Positions 22,664-32,481 of a DNA stretch of 33,547 nucleotides are shown here, piece by piece. Under the pieces are notes generated by a model. The model had not been told where the DNA came from, ran no database searches, and was given only the letters and a program-made list of their open reading frames with translations. The translations under genes and the position numbers were made by a program. How positions within the stretch are numbered: the first letter of the stretch is position 1; each line of letters begins with the position of its first letter. The DNA comes from Sulfuricurvum sp. PC08-66 (lineage in GTDB: Bacteria > Campylobacterota > Campylobacteria > Campylobacterales > Sulfurimonadaceae): the NCBI GenBank assembly GCA_000830255.1, contig JQIT01000011.1, forward strand, positions 1 through 33,547, written 5' to 3'.

Positions 22664-23679
22664 CAACGTCCTAGAAGATTGTCAAGCTTGCAGGTGTGGT
22701 TGTGTTTTTTCAAAACTACATAGGCACGGTAGAGGGGGTAATCATTGGGTCCGTAATTGTCCAAAAGCTCTTTAGCTTGCTCTATCATCACCAAATCGAA
22801 ATAGGTGTAGAGCATTCCCTCTACTGCCGCCTCTTTGGCGTCACTGAGTGTTTTAAAGAGATGCAATCGCTCTTCAGGAACACACACCGTTTTGAGCATC
22901 CCTGCTAATTTAACGTAGCCATTACCCTCTACATTGAGTGATTTGACCAACTCAAAAAGGTGCGCAAATTGGTACGCTATTTTTGCATCCTCTTTATTGA
23001 CACGTGCAACGATATTTTCGATGGCTTTGAGTGTTACGTAATTTTTGTAGCGTAACAGTGCAGGTAGTGATGCATAGGTAGCCATTTTGGCAAACGCCTC
23101 TTCCAAAAAGGAGCGATTGTAAAGCGACGCATTGCCTAAAATCTCTTCAGCTTTTTTGGGCTCTTTGTTCATGGCATTGGAGAGGTTTTTGACCACGATC
23201 GGACTACCCTTGGGTAGACCAAAACGTTTGAGCTCGACCACTTGCCCAGATTCCAATGCACTAAAGGCTTGAAAGACTGCATCAATTTTGGTATTGCCTT
23301 CGATGGTTTGTCCCGATTTGGGTGTGAGTGTGCTCTTTTCGATAAGCTCACCCAAAAGTTTGTAACGAGGCGTTTTGAACTCAAAATCACGCTCTTTTTG
23401 CAAATACGCCAAATAAAAAGCCTCTTGTACACGCTCAAAATCTCTCTCGTAATTTTTTTGACGCAGATAATTTTGAATCGAACCCACAGACATCACGAGT
23501 ATGTGAATCACATAATAAAAAGCAAAAGGTACCAACACCCATACCGCTACAGGATAGGCAGGATAGTGCACGCCCCACAACACCAGCTCTACACTCTCTT
23601 GGGTGACAAAAAAATAGACAAAATTCCCCAACACTACTATAAAAAGTAGCGTCAACAACGTATAGAACTTAAGCGTCAT
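22663..23679 (-). CDS. Membrane-anchored helical protein, unknown function
   Basis: 338 residues. Two hydrophobic segments lie at about residues 5-27 and 40-65 (FYTLLTLLFIVVLGNFVYFF, AVWVLVPFAFYYVIHILVM). A cytoplasmic region of about 270 residues follows, mostly helical (YERDFERVQEAFYLAYLQK, FLEEAFAKMATYASLPALL, HLFELVKSLNVEGNG). I do not recognise a domain. Its fixed position between a DksA-type gene and dus, with 12 bases on one side and a 1-base overlap on the other, suggests a conserved part of this operon, perhaps envelope-linked. The function is unknown. Confidence 0.8.
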   Translation of the reverse strand: MTLKFYTLLTLLFIVVLGNFVYFFVTQESVELVLWGVHYPAYPVAVWVLVPFAFYYVIHILVMSVGSIQNYLRQKNYERDFERVQEAFYLAYLQKERDFEFKTPRYKLLGELIEKSTLTPKSGQTIEGNTKIDAVFQAFSALESGQVVELKRFGLPKGSPIVVKNLSNAMNKEPKKAEEILGNASLYNRSFLEEAFAKMATYASLPALLRYKNYVTLKAIENIVARVNKEDAKIAYQFAHLFELVKSLNVEGNGYVKLAGMLKTVCVPEERLHLFKTLSDAKEAAVEGMLYTYFDLVMIEQAKELLDNYGPNDYPLYRAYVVLKKHNHTCKLDNLLGR

Positions 23680-23691
23680 GGCAAGCCTTCC

Positions 23692-24045
23692 TTATTGACG
23701 ATTTTTTTCGATTATCTCTCTGCACACGATACAGTAACGCGCATGTGGTTTGACTTTGAGTCGGTGAATACCAATATCATCGTCACACATTTCGCAAGAG
23801 CCGTAGGAACCGTCACCAATACGCACAAGTGCCTCTTCAATCTCTCGCAACTCCTGCTCTTGTTGCATGCCTATCGCATTTTCTACAATGTTGTCATTGC
23901 TAGCTGCGGCGTAATCACCCTCATCATTGAGCTCCATTTGTTGCAACTGGACCAATTCTGCCTCTACGCTCGTAATATTTTGGATTATTTGCGCGCGACG
24001 TGTGCGCAAAATCTCCTCAAAATATTTAATCTCATTTGCGTGCAC
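23692..24045 (-). CDS. dksA: DksA/TraR-family zinc-finger protein
   Basis: 117 residues from a GTG start at 24045 with AGGAG 5 bases upstream. A helical hairpin region (YFEEILRTRRAQIIQNITSV, GDYAAASNDNIVENAIGMQ) comes first. It is followed by the C4 zinc finger, CEMCDDDIG...ARYCIVC, and a short C-terminal helix. DksA enters the RNA polymerase secondary channel and, with ppGpp, adjusts transcription to nutrient state. This protein is shorter than E. coli DksA (151), as is usual for the phylum. It lies 8 bases after rlmH in the gltB operon, which connects growth control with nitrogen assimilation genes. Confidence 0.9.
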   Translation of the reverse strand: MHANEIKYFEEILRTRRAQIIQNITSVEAELVQLQQMELNDEGDYAAASNDNIVENAIGMQQEQELREIEEALVRIGDGSYGSCEMCDDDIGIHRLKVKPHARYCIVCREIIEKNRQ

Positions 24046-24053
24046 GCATGCTC

Positions 24054-24512
24054 CTATTTGTGATATGGATGATTAGATAAAATCGAAAACCCTCGATATA
24101 TCTGCTCAAATAAAACCACCTTTGCCACTTTGTGACTCATCGTGAGCTTACTTAAACTGATTGCTTTATCACAACCACGCACAAAGGTCTCATCGAAACC
24201 GTACGCGCCGCCGATAAAAAAATTGAGTGCCATTTTATCACTGAGAAGCTTACTAAATTCAAAACTGTCGATGATTTTTGCGTCAGGATGGAGCACTACA
24301 CTATAACTTTTTGTTTTATAAGGCTCCAAGGTTTTGGCATACGCCAATTGAGACGCCACTACGCCTTCATTGTGTGCTTGCTGAATGGCTTTGGGGAAGA
24401 GTACTGTATCTTCGATAGAGGCAAAACGCCCAATCATTTTGCGAAACTCTTGGATAAGAGGGTCGTACATATCGTGCTCTTTTTTGGCTATTGAGATGAC
24501 TTGAATGTTCAT
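24054..24512 (-). CDS. rlmH: 23S rRNA (pseudouridine-1915-N3)-methyltransferase RlmH
   Basis: 152 residues, the family norm (about 155). The SPOUT-fold pattern runs from [14 protein letters not shown] through [18 protein letters not shown] to the knotted SAM-binding end [13 protein letters not shown]. It closes with [24 protein letters not shown] and the diagnostic C-terminus NHPYHK. It methylates pseudouridine 1915 in helix 69 of 23S rRNA within 70S ribosomes. It overlaps thiE by 4 bases (ATGA). Confidence 0.96.
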   Translation of the reverse strand: MNIQVISIAKKEHDMYDPLIQEFRKMIGRFASIEDTVLFPKAIQQAHNEGVVASQLAYAKTLEPYKTKSYSVVLHPDAKIIDSFEFSKLLSDKMALNFFIGGAYGFDETFVRGCDKAISLSKLTMSHKVAKVVLFEQIYRGFSILSNHPYHK

Positions 24513-25063
24513 AGGAGATTACTCCCAATGACCCAATAGGTCACATGCGCAAATCTATCCTCTAAACGCACCCCACCGATTGCCGCTACGGGGTGGCGAC
24601 TTTGAGAGGCTAGCGTATCGAGTGCATCACCCAACACTTTGGCATCGGCTTTTGTGGAGGTATCCCGATAGGCACCCAATCCTATATAGTCGATAGCAAG
24701 TCCATTGGCAATAGAAATTTCTCGAGAATTGTGTGTTGACAATCCAATCATTTTGGGTTGATACGTTTGGCGCAGTTGTGCAATAGCAGTTTTGGGGTCA
24801 CTGTGCAGTGCGGCTAAATCCTCTTGCCCAATATGAACACCATCACACAGAGATGCCAAAGCTATACGGTCATTGATGAGAAGGGTTTTATCCCAAAGAA
24901 GACGCAATTTTTGGAGTGCTTGAGAGACGCTAGCATCGTCTCCCACTTTGTCGCGGTATTGGATAATTTGCGCACCCTTTTGAGCGGCAATAGCTACAAA
25001 AGCTTCGAGCGTCACGCCACGTTTTTGGAGCATTTGGGCATCGCAAAGGGCATAGAGTATCAT
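24509..25063 (-). CDS. thiE: Thiamine phosphate synthase / TenI-like protein
   Basis: 184 residues, shorter than typical ThiE (about 210). The barrel motifs are [44 protein letters not shown] and [16 protein letters not shown]. The last strand is PVAAIGGV. These cover the pyrophosphate and Mg2+ sites of thiamine phosphate synthase, which joins HMP-pyrophosphate and thiazole phosphate. TenI (aromatase) is the close paralog and the short length leaves that possible. The start codon follows the accD stop with no gap, and the stop overlaps rlmH. Confidence 0.82.
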   Translation of the reverse strand: MILYALCDAQMLQKRGVTLEAFVAIAAQKGAQIIQYRDKVGDDASVSQALQKLRLLWDKTLLINDRIALASLCDGVHIGQEDLAALHSDPKTAIAQLRQTYQPKMIGLSTHNSREISIANGLAIDYIGLGAYRDTSTKADAKVLGDALDTLASQSRHPVAAIGGVRLEDRFAHVTYWVIGSNLL

Positions 25064-25918
25064 CTAGTGCGCTGTCATCATCCTAAGCAAATCGCCCAAG
25101 GTTTTACGCATTTGTCCGCGTGTCACAACCATATCGATAGAGCCTTTTTCGAGCAAGAACTCTGCACGTTGAAACCCTTCTGGTAGGTCTGAACCGATAG
25201 TTTGTTTGATGACGCGCTCACCTGCAAATCCTATCAAAGCACCTGGTTCAGCGATAATAATATCCCCTAGCATCGCAAACGAGGCGGACACACCCCCCAT
25301 GGTAGGGTCAGTAAGCACCGAAATATAGGGCAATTTTGCCTCACCCAATTTGGCCAATGCCGCAGAGGTTTTGCTCATTTGGAAGAGTGAAAAGGTAGAC
25401 TCTTGCATACGCGCTCCACCTGAAGCACTCACGATAACAAGCCCTTGACGTTTGGCAATGGCGCGGTTAATTGCACGTACTATTTTTTCACCCTCAACAG
25501 AGCCCAGACTCCCACCCATAAAGGCGAAATCAAAGATGACTACTTGCGTAGGGACACCATCGATAAGTGCTTCACCGCTTACCACAGAGGAGTGACGTGC
25601 TGTTTTGGCGATACCCTCTTCGATACGTTTTTTATAGGACTTTTTGTCCACAAACGTCAAGGGATCCGTAGGCGCCAAAGACGCATCGAACTCTACAAAA
25701 GAGCCTTGGTCGGTGATAATTGCCAAACGCTGATCTACACCAATACGCATGTGATAGCCACATTTGGGACAGACATGCTCTTGCGCTTCGACCTCTTTGT
25801 AGTACATCAACGCTTGGCACGATTTACATTTAATCCAATGTGTAGGTGCTTCAGTAAGCTTCGGTTGCGCGCTATTGCTCTCGGACTTGGAACGTGAAAA
25901 AAGATCCATCAAACCCAT
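25064..25918 (-). CDS. accD: Acetyl-CoA carboxylase, carboxyltransferase beta subunit
   Basis: 284 residues from ATG 25918, with GAGG about 10 bases upstream and one base after the IMPase stop. The N-terminal zinc ribbon has paired Cys ([10 protein letters not shown]...CPKCGYH). It is followed by the crotonase-type carboxyltransferase domain: [69 protein letters not shown] and [14 protein letters not shown]. With AccA it transfers the carboxyl group from biotin to acetyl-CoA, the first step of fatty-acid synthesis. It lies mid-operon between the IMPase-like gene and thiE. Confidence 0.97.
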   Translation of the reverse strand: MGLMDLFSRSKSESNSAQPKLTEAPTHWIKCKSCQALMYYKEVEAQEHVCPKCGYHMRIGVDQRLAIITDQGSFVEFDASLAPTDPLTFVDKKSYKKRIEEGIAKTARHSSVVSGEALIDGVPTQVVIFDFAFMGGSLGSVEGEKIVRAINRAIAKRQGLVIVSASGGARMQESTFSLFQMSKTSAALAKLGEAKLPYISVLTDPTMGGVSASFAMLGDIIIAEPGALIGFAGERVIKQTIGSDLPEGFQRAEFLLEKGSIDMVVTRGQMRKTLGDLLRMMTAH

Positions 25919-25919
25919 A

Positions 25920-26663
25920 CTATCTATCCTCAAAAACGATTGATTTTATCCTGTCAACACACTCTTGTGTCTGCGCTACGATGATGGTATTTTCATCTTC
26001 GTATCGGGGCAATGCATCCACCAAAAAAAGGCCTGCATCGACATCAAAAGGGCGTTTTTGACCTATGAATAGGACATATCTTACGTCATACGCATAAGCC
26101 AATGAGAGTGCCACGGCACCTGGACTGCGGAATTTTAACGCACTTTTAATTAATTTTCCTATGACATCGGTATGAAGCGATGCCTTCTCGAAGAGTCCCA
26201 CTTTTGCCCAAGGATTAGGAAAAACGCCTTCCAAACGGTCGTGGTGAAGGTTGCCTCGCAAAAGCACACCCCCTTTTTGACGCAAGAAATAGCTCCCATC
26301 GACATAGTTGACCACCATTGCGGCAATGGTCTCTTGGTCATACTGCAATGCCATCGAGACACCATAATAGGGAAACGACGCGGTGAGATTGTCACTCCCA
26401 TCGATAGGGTCAAGTACCACACGGTATGCACCCTCACCTACTACGCCGCACTCTTCACTGTAGAGACTTGCGAAGGGCAGATACGCCTCTACAAAGAGCA
26501 CTTCAACCGCCTCATCGATAGCCAAGCTCATATCTCCACCCACCCCACGGTGCAGTGCCACAAAGTCACTCGATGGATTTCGTGACACGATGCGTGCTTG
26601 TGCTACAAGTGCCGTAGCGCGTGAAACCGCAAAAAATCGCTCGATGAGAGGTGCGTGGGAAAT
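25920..26663 (-). CDS. Inositol-monophosphatase-family phosphatase, apparent AUU start
   Basis: The metal-binding motifs of the family are clear: [22 protein letters not shown], and near the end [17 protein letters not shown]. It may hydrolyse inositol phosphate, fructose-1,6-bisphosphate or PAP. The first conventional start in frame is GTG 26588 (222 residues), which has no ribosome binding site and would remove the first helix. The frame stays open and protein-like upstream ([20 protein letters not shown]) back to 26663, where ATT lies 7 bases after AGGAG (plus 26671-26675) and just after the gltD stop. No ATG, GTG or TTG exists between 26588 and that site. The best reading is a 247-residue protein starting at AUU. 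The stop is one base from the accD ATG. Confidence 0.85.
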   Translation of the reverse strand: MSHAPLIERFFAVSRATALVAQARIVSRNPSSDFVALHRGVGGDMSLAIDEAVEVLFVEAYLPFASLYSEECGVVGEGAYRVVLDPIDGSDNLTASFPYYGVSMALQYDQETIAAMVVNYVDGSYFLRQKGGVLLRGNLHHDRLEGVFPNPWAKVGLFEKASLHTDVIGKLIKSALKFRSPGAVALSLAYAYDVRYVLFIGQKRPFDVDAGLFLVDALPRYEDENTIIVAQTQECVDRIKSIVFEDR

Positions 26664-26665
26664 GA

Positions 26666-28057
26666 TTAAGCTCCTAAAAGTTGCTTGATAATAGCGCGTG
26701 CCGCTTCTCTACCATCCAATGCCGCACGTACGACCAAATCAGCGCCTCGATAACAATCTCCACCGCTGTAGATACCTGCGGTAGTAGTTTGGTAATTTTC
26801 ATCAATGATGATACCGCCCCACTCATTGGTTTGGATGCCGTTTTGCGCCAAAAAGCTTGGCACTTCAGGGTTGAATCCCAACGCCAAAATGACCATATCT
26901 GCTTCGATTTTTTGGTTGCTTCCTTTTATCTCTTCGATACGTTGGCGACCGTTTCCATCGGGCGTAGTCAAGCGTGTTTTGAGATATTCAACTCCTTTGA
27001 GTTGACCCTTTTCATTGGTCACGATAGCTTTAGGCGCGGCGTAGAATTCGAAATTCGCCCCCTCTTCGACGGCATTTTTGTACTCTTTTTTGGAGCCAGG
27101 CATATTTGCAGCATCACGTCGATAGAGACATGTGACACTTCGTGCACCCTCACGAATGGCACTGCGTAGACAATCCATCGCAGTATCACCTCCACCGATG
27201 ACCACTACACGTTTCTCTTTGACAGAAAGTGACTCCTCATGGGGTAGTTTGAAGAGACGTTTTTGGACATCGTTGAGAAACTGCATCGCCTCTACGACAT
27301 GCGGCGTATTCTCTTTCTCGATACCCGCTTTTTTGGCTTTGGTCGCACCGATACCGATGAAAACCGCATCGCTGTTTTGGGTCACTTCGTCAAAACTGAT
27401 GGTTTTACCCACTTCAGCATTGAGATGCAAGGTAAGTCCAGCTTGGAGCAAAAACTCTACACGTCTATCGATGATTTTTTTATCGAGTTTGAAATTGGGA
27501 ATACCGTAGGTCAAAAGCCCACCCGCTTTATCAGCACGCTCATACATATCCACGGCAATGCCTGCGCGAAGCAAATAGGTCGCCGCCGAGAGTCCTGCAG
27601 GACCTGAACCGATAATAGCGACACGTTTATCCGTGGTAATGCCCCCAAAATAGGGACGCAAGCCTTGTTTGAACGCCTCTTCGTTGATGTGTGTCTCAAT
27701 GGCACCAATCGTAATAGCACCATGCCCATCGTTGAGTGAACAATCTCCCTCGCACAATACATCGTGTGGGCAGACGCGCCCCATCACCTCAGGGAAAGGT
27801 GACGGCTCATTAGAGAGTGAAAAGGCAAAAGATAAATCCTTCTCCGCTATCGATTTGAGCCATTGTGGGATGTAGTTGTGCAGTGGACATTTGTTGAGAC
27901 AAAAGGGGTCACCACACTGAATACAGCGGTCCGATTGACTCGAGGCTTCGCTAGGCGAAAAGCTCTCATAAATCTCTGAAAAATCTTTGACACGCTCCCC
28001 TACAAGACGTTTTTCGGGTTCGATACGCTCAGTAAAAATAAAATTTTGCATAGTCAT
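26666..28057 (-). CDS. gltD: Glutamate synthase (NADPH) small subunit
   Basis: 463 residues, the family norm. The N-terminal region carries the Cys motifs for two [4Fe-4S] clusters (CIQCGDPFCLNKCPLHN and RVCPHDVLCEGDC). The FAD-binding Rossmann motif VAIIGSGPAGLSAATYLLRAG and the NADPH-binding VVIGGGDTAMDCLRSAIREG follow, with a C-terminal GIYSGGDCYRGADLVVRA. It passes electrons from NADPH to GltB for glutamate formation. The ATG at 28057 shares one base with the gltB stop and has AGGAG 4 bases upstream; a second ATG at 28051 is possible. Confidence 0.97.
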   Translation of the reverse strand: MTMQNFIFTERIEPEKRLVGERVKDFSEIYESFSPSEASSQSDRCIQCGDPFCLNKCPLHNYIPQWLKSIAEKDLSFAFSLSNEPSPFPEVMGRVCPHDVLCEGDCSLNDGHGAITIGAIETHINEEAFKQGLRPYFGGITTDKRVAIIGSGPAGLSAATYLLRAGIAVDMYERADKAGGLLTYGIPNFKLDKKIIDRRVEFLLQAGLTLHLNAEVGKTISFDEVTQNSDAVFIGIGATKAKKAGIEKENTPHVVEAMQFLNDVQKRLFKLPHEESLSVKEKRVVVIGGGDTAMDCLRSAIREGARSVTCLYRRDAANMPGSKKEYKNAVEEGANFEFYAAPKAIVTNEKGQLKGVEYLKTRLTTPDGNGRQRIEEIKGSNQKIEADMVILALGFNPEVPSFLAQNGIQTNEWGGIIIDENYQTTTAGIYSGGDCYRGADLVVRAALDGREAARAIIKQLLGA

Positions 28058-31000
28058 CAGTCTCCTAGCGCAGGGTTAAGGGGTAGTTTGTTCATCTCTT
28101 TGGGACGAACGAGCCAAAAGTTACGAACAGCCACACGGAAATTATCCAAAATCTGTGCCGCTTTGACACTGCCTGTCTCTTTGACATACTCTTTGAGAAG
28201 TTTTTTCAAGATGTGACGTGCCTCATCTCCCTCGTCGGTATCGAAGCGTGTCGCTTGGATAAGCTCATTGTTCATGCGCTCAAAGAAGTCATGCTCTTCG
28301 TCTAGTACAAAGGCAAATCCACCCGTCATACCCGCACCGAAGTTGACACCTGTCGTACCCAAAATGACCACGACACCACCTGTCATATACTCACACGCAT
28401 GGTCACCTGTACCTTCGACGACGGCTAATGCACCAGAGTTGCGCACCGCGAAGCGCTCTCCTACGCCACCTGCGGCAAAGAGTTTACCTCCTGTAGCACC
28501 GTAGAGACAGGTATTTCCAGCGGCGGAAAATTCGTACCCTTGGTGCACAGGACGGATAATGATTTTGCCACCGTTCATGCCCTTGCCCACGTAGTCATTG
28601 GCTACACCGTTGAGATAGAGTGTCATACCCTTGCTCAAAAAGGCGCCGAACGATTGCCCTGCAACTCCGTGCAAATTGAGCTTAATTGCATCGTTTTCCA
28701 GACCGTTATCACCATAGTACTGTGCTATTTCACCCGATATAAATGCCCCGAAACTACGGTTTTGGTTCGTAATCGCTTTGGTCAGCTCTACATCTTTGCC
28801 AGGGTGTTTGATGGCACTTTTTACCTCTTCGAAAATTGCTTTTTCATAGGCATTGTCATCGTAAGGATTGTTGTGCTCCATTTGACATGTATCGATGCCA
28901 TTGACGCGACGCAATATGGCGCTAAAGTCAAATTTTTTCGCCATAGGTGTATCGATGACTGCCAACAAATCGGTGCGTCCGATAATCTCACCCAAAGAGG
29001 TGTAGCCCAACGAAGCCAAAATTTCACGTACATCTTCTGCCATGAAATTGAAATAATTAATAACACGCTCGACTGTTCCCTCGAAAAACTCTTTTCGTAG
29101 ATGCTCATCTTGGGTAGCGACCCCTACAGAACAGCGATTGAGGTGACAAATACGCAACATCTTGCACCCTAGCATTGACAAGAGTGTCGTACCGAATGCG
29201 AAACTCTCCGCACCCATCATTGCCGCCTTGACTACGTCCATACCTGTTTTGAGTCCACCATCGGTTTGGAGTTCGACGCTTGCGCGAAGATTGTTGACCT
29301 TGAGGGCATTGTGCGCCTCAGTCAGACCTATCTCCCACGGATTACCTGCGAATTTGATAGAGGTGAGCGGTGCGGCACCTGTCCCACCGTCGTTTCCAGA
29401 GATGATAATTTTGTCGGCATACGCCTTTGCCACACCTGCGGCAATAGTACCTACGCCCGCAGTCGAGACCAATTTGACAGCAATTTTCGCCTTGGGATTG
29501 ACCTGCTTGAGGTCAAAAATCAGCTGTGCCAAATCCTCTATCGAGTAGATATCGTGGTGCGGTGGTGGCGAAATGAGCGTCACCCCTGGTGTCGTATAGC
29601 GCAATCGTGCAATAAGGGGTGTTACCTTATGCCCTGGGAGTTGCCCACCCTCTCCTGGTTTGGCACCTTGGGCGACTTTGATTTGAATCTCTTCGGCACT
29701 GCGCAAATAGGCAGGTGTCACCCCGAAACGTCCCGATGCGACTTGCTTGATTTTGGAGTTTTTGATGGTGCCATAGCGACTGTTGTCCTCACCACCCTCG
29801 CCACAGTTGGATTGTCCACCGATGGTATTCATCGCAATGGCAAGTGCCTCATGTGCCTCTGGAGAGATAGAACCCAAGCTCATTGCCGCTGAAGCGAAGC
29901 GTTTGAATAGCGCTTCTTTGGGTTCTACACGTGCGACATCGATAGCTTTTTTGTCTGAAGCGAAGACGAAAAAGTCACGAATAAAGCGTTGACCACGATT
30001 CTCGATGAGCTTTTTGAGGGCATCGTACCCCTCCTCTTTACCTTCACGCGCCAAATGGTGAATCGCATGAATGACCTTGGGTCCAAAATCGTGATACTCA
30101 TCTTCGCTGTAATATTTGTAAAATCCACCCATTTTGAGAGGGAAAATTTTGCTCACTTGTGGGTCATAAGCGCTAGCGTGATAGGCGCGAATACGTGCCT
30201 CGATATCGCTGTAATCGAGCCCTGCAATGAGCACATACTCTTTGCCAAAGCACTCTCGTACAATTCGCTCACTCAGACCGATAATGTCAAAGAGTCCTGA
30301 ATTGCGGTAGGAAGCGATGGTACTGATACCCATTTTTGACATGATTTTGAGCAATCCACCGTTGAGCGCCATATAGCTGTTTTTGAGTGCTTCGCTAAAG
30401 GTTTTGCCATATTTGCCCTCTGCACCTACCTTTTGCGCTACTGTCGCATAGAGTAGATGCGGATAGAGCGCCACCGCTCCAAACGCGATAAGTGTCGCCG
30501 CACCGTGCGAATCGACCACTTCCCCCGTCACTGCCACGATAGAGACCAGATGGCGCACTTTGGCTTTTTGGAGGCGTTGGTTGAGCAGTCCCACTGCCAT
30601 GACCATCGGTACGACGGGTGTTTTGGCATCCAAGGCGCTGTCGTCCAAAAGCACGATACGCACGCCCACCTCTTGGACATCACGAATAACCGTTGCGACC
30701 AACTTTTCGAGTGTCTCCTCTAGCGATGTATGCATCGCTGTAGAGTAGGTGCGATTTTTGTAGCACGATTGATAGCGTGCATTTTTTTCGTCACCAAAAG
30801 AGAGCAACACATCGAGCTTTTCTCGCGTCAAAATAGGCGAAACCGATTTGAGACGAAGCGCGTGGTCTGGGTCTTCATCGAGGATATTGTGCACCTCACC
30901 GAAGCCTGTGTTGAGGCTCATCACCAATTTTTCTCGAATGGGGTCGATAGGTGGATTGGTCACTTGCGCAAATTTTTGCTTGAAAAAGTCACTGAAGCTG

Positions 31001-32481
31001 CGTTGATTGGTCGAAAATGCCGCCAATGAGGTGTCATCGCCCATCGAGCCTACTGCCTCTTTGCCATCTTTGAACATCGGTTCGATGACCTGCTCTACGA
31101 CCTCTTGGGTCACATTGAAGAAGCGTTGGTGTGCGACGATTTCATGCTCTTCGTAATCTTTGACACGGCTGAAATTATTCTCCACATGCTCTTGCAGATA
31201 GACCATGCGCTCGTTGAGCCATTTCATATAGGGATTGGAGGCTTTGAGGTAGCTGTTAATTGCCTCTTGTTTGAGGATTTTGCCGTATTTGAGGTCTAGC
31301 CCTATCATCTCTCCACTTTGGAGTTTGCCGCGCTCTACTATCTCTTCGGCGGTGAGTTCATTGACTCCGTATTCGCTCGATACGTAGAGATTATCATCTT
31401 TGGTGATGATATATTTGGAAGGGCGCAGACCGTTACGGTCGAGTAGACATGCCACATAGCGTCCATCGGTCAAGCTCAACGCCGCAGGTCCATCCCACGC
31501 CTCAAACGTAGTCGATAGATACTCATAAAAAGCACGTAGTTCTGGATCCATGTAGGGCGCATTTTGCCAAGGCGCAGGCACCAATGCACGCGCGGCTTTG
31601 AAAAAATCCATGCCGTTGATGATGAGGAACTCAAAAAAGTTATCGACGCTAGCAGAGTCACTCATCTCTTTTTGGACGATGGGCAAAATACGCTCCAACT
31701 CCTCTTGGTTGTAGACTTTGCTTTGAATCGACTCTGATTTGACCGCAACATTGAAGCGATTGGCATCGACAGAGTTGATTTCGCCGTTGTGCGCGATATG
31801 ACGGAAAGGTTGCGCCAAACGCCATTGTGGAAGGGTATTGGTCGAGAAGCGTTGGTGGAAGAGTGAAAAAGAGATCTCAAAATCGGTATCACGCAAATCT
31901 TTGTAGAACTCCACCAAATGCGTAGGCATCACCAGACCCTTATAGCTGATGGTTTTTGCAGAAAAGGAGGCTACATAAAAATCATCTGCCGCTTCAAATT
32001 GGTGCTCTGTCTCTTTACGTACGAGATATTGCAACGCCTCGAAACGCTTCTCGCCCATAAGCGATTTGGGTGTCACAAAAACCTGCATAATATGGGGCAA
32101 AATAGCCAAGGCTTGCTCTCCCAAGGCTTTGTTATCCGTAGGCACTACACGCTCAAAAAGCACCTCCATATCATTAGCAGTACAGCGCTCTTTGAAGGCT
32201 TCGACATAGCTAGGATTTTTGGCAAAAATCATCGCCACAGCATACTCTCGAGGAAGCTCTACACCGCCTTGGAGTGCCACTTTGCGCATAAATTTGTCAG
32301 GCATCGAGAGAAGCAATCCACTCCCGTCACCTGTTTTGCCATCAGCGGCGACAGCACCACGGTGCATCATGCGTTCAAGTGCCGTAATAGCACTCAAGAG
32401 TAGTTTGTGCGAGGGACGATTTTTGATATTGGCAACGAGTCCAAAACCACAATTGTCTTTAAAAGAGGTCAATAAATCCAC
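28057..32481 (-). CDS. gltB: Glutamate synthase large subunit
   Basis: 1474 residues from a GTG start at 32481, with AAGGA about 6 bases upstream. A short propeptide (MDLLTSFKDN) precedes Cys11 of CGFGLVANI, the N-terminal nucleophile of the glutamine amidotransferase domain. The central and FMN-binding domains follow, with GGQSNCGEGGEDNSRYGTIK and ISGNDGGTGAAPLTS. The [3Fe-4S] cysteines lie in CKMLRICHLNRCSVGVATQ. A glycine-rich beta-helix C-terminus (GKGMNGGKIIIRP, GATGGKLFAAGGVGERF) completes the protein. It makes two glutamates from glutamine and 2-oxoglutarate. It is the first gene of the long leftward operon. Confidence 0.98.
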   Translation of the reverse strand: MDLLTSFKDNCGFGLVANIKNRPSHKLLLSAITALERMMHRGAVAADGKTGDGSGLLLSMPDKFMRKVALQGGVELPREYAVAMIFAKNPSYVEAFKERCTANDMEVLFERVVPTDNKALGEQALAILPHIMQVFVTPKSLMGEKRFEALQYLVRKETEHQFEAADDFYVASFSAKTISYKGLVMPTHLVEFYKDLRDTDFEISFSLFHQRFSTNTLPQWRLAQPFRHIAHNGEINSVDANRFNVAVKSESIQSKVYNQEELERILPIVQKEMSDSASVDNFFEFLIINGMDFFKAARALVPAPWQNAPYMDPELRAFYEYLSTTFEAWDGPAALSLTDGRYVACLLDRNGLRPSKYIITKDDNLYVSSEYGVNELTAEEIVERGKLQSGEMIGLDLKYGKILKQEAINSYLKASNPYMKWLNERMVYLQEHVENNFSRVKDYEEHEIVAHQRFFNVTQEVVEQVIEPMFKDGKEAVGSMGDDTSLAAFSTNQRSFSDFFKQKFAQVTNPPIDPIREKLVMSLNTGFGEVHNILDEDPDHALRLKSVSPILTREKLDVLLSFGDEKNARYQSCYKNRTYSTAMHTSLEETLEKLVATVIRDVQEVGVRIVLLDDSALDAKTPVVPMVMAVGLLNQRLQKAKVRHLVSIVAVTGEVVDSHGAATLIAFGAVALYPHLLYATVAQKVGAEGKYGKTFSEALKNSYMALNGGLLKIMSKMGISTIASYRNSGLFDIIGLSERIVRECFGKEYVLIAGLDYSDIEARIRAYHASAYDPQVSKIFPLKMGGFYKYYSEDEYHDFGPKVIHAIHHLAREGKEEGYDALKKLIENRGQRFIRDFFVFASDKKAIDVARVEPKEALFKRFASAAMSLGSISPEAHEALAIAMNTIGGQSNCGEGGEDNSRYGTIKNSKIKQVASGRFGVTPAYLRSAEEIQIKVAQGAKPGEGGQLPGHKVTPLIARLRYTTPGVTLISPPPHHDIYSIEDLAQLIFDLKQVNPKAKIAVKLVSTAGVGTIAAGVAKAYADKIIISGNDGGTGAAPLTSIKFAGNPWEIGLTEAHNALKVNNLRASVELQTDGGLKTGMDVVKAAMMGAESFAFGTTLLSMLGCKMLRICHLNRCSVGVATQDEHLRKEFFEGTVERVINYFNFMAEDVREILASLGYTSLGEIIGRTDLLAVIDTPMAKKFDFSAILRRVNGIDTCQMEHNNPYDDNAYEKAIFEEVKSAIKHPGKDVELTKAITNQNRSFGAFISGEIAQYYGDNGLENDAIKLNLHGVAGQSFGAFLSKGMTLYLNGVANDYVGKGMNGGKIIIRPVHQGYEFSAAGNTCLYGATGGKLFAAGGVGERFAVRNSGALAVVEGTGDHACEYMTGGVVVILGTTGVNFGAGMTGGFAFVLDEEHDFFERMNNELIQATRFDTDEGDEARHILKKLLKEYVKETGSVKAAQILDNFRVAVRNFWLVRPKEMNKLPLNPALGD

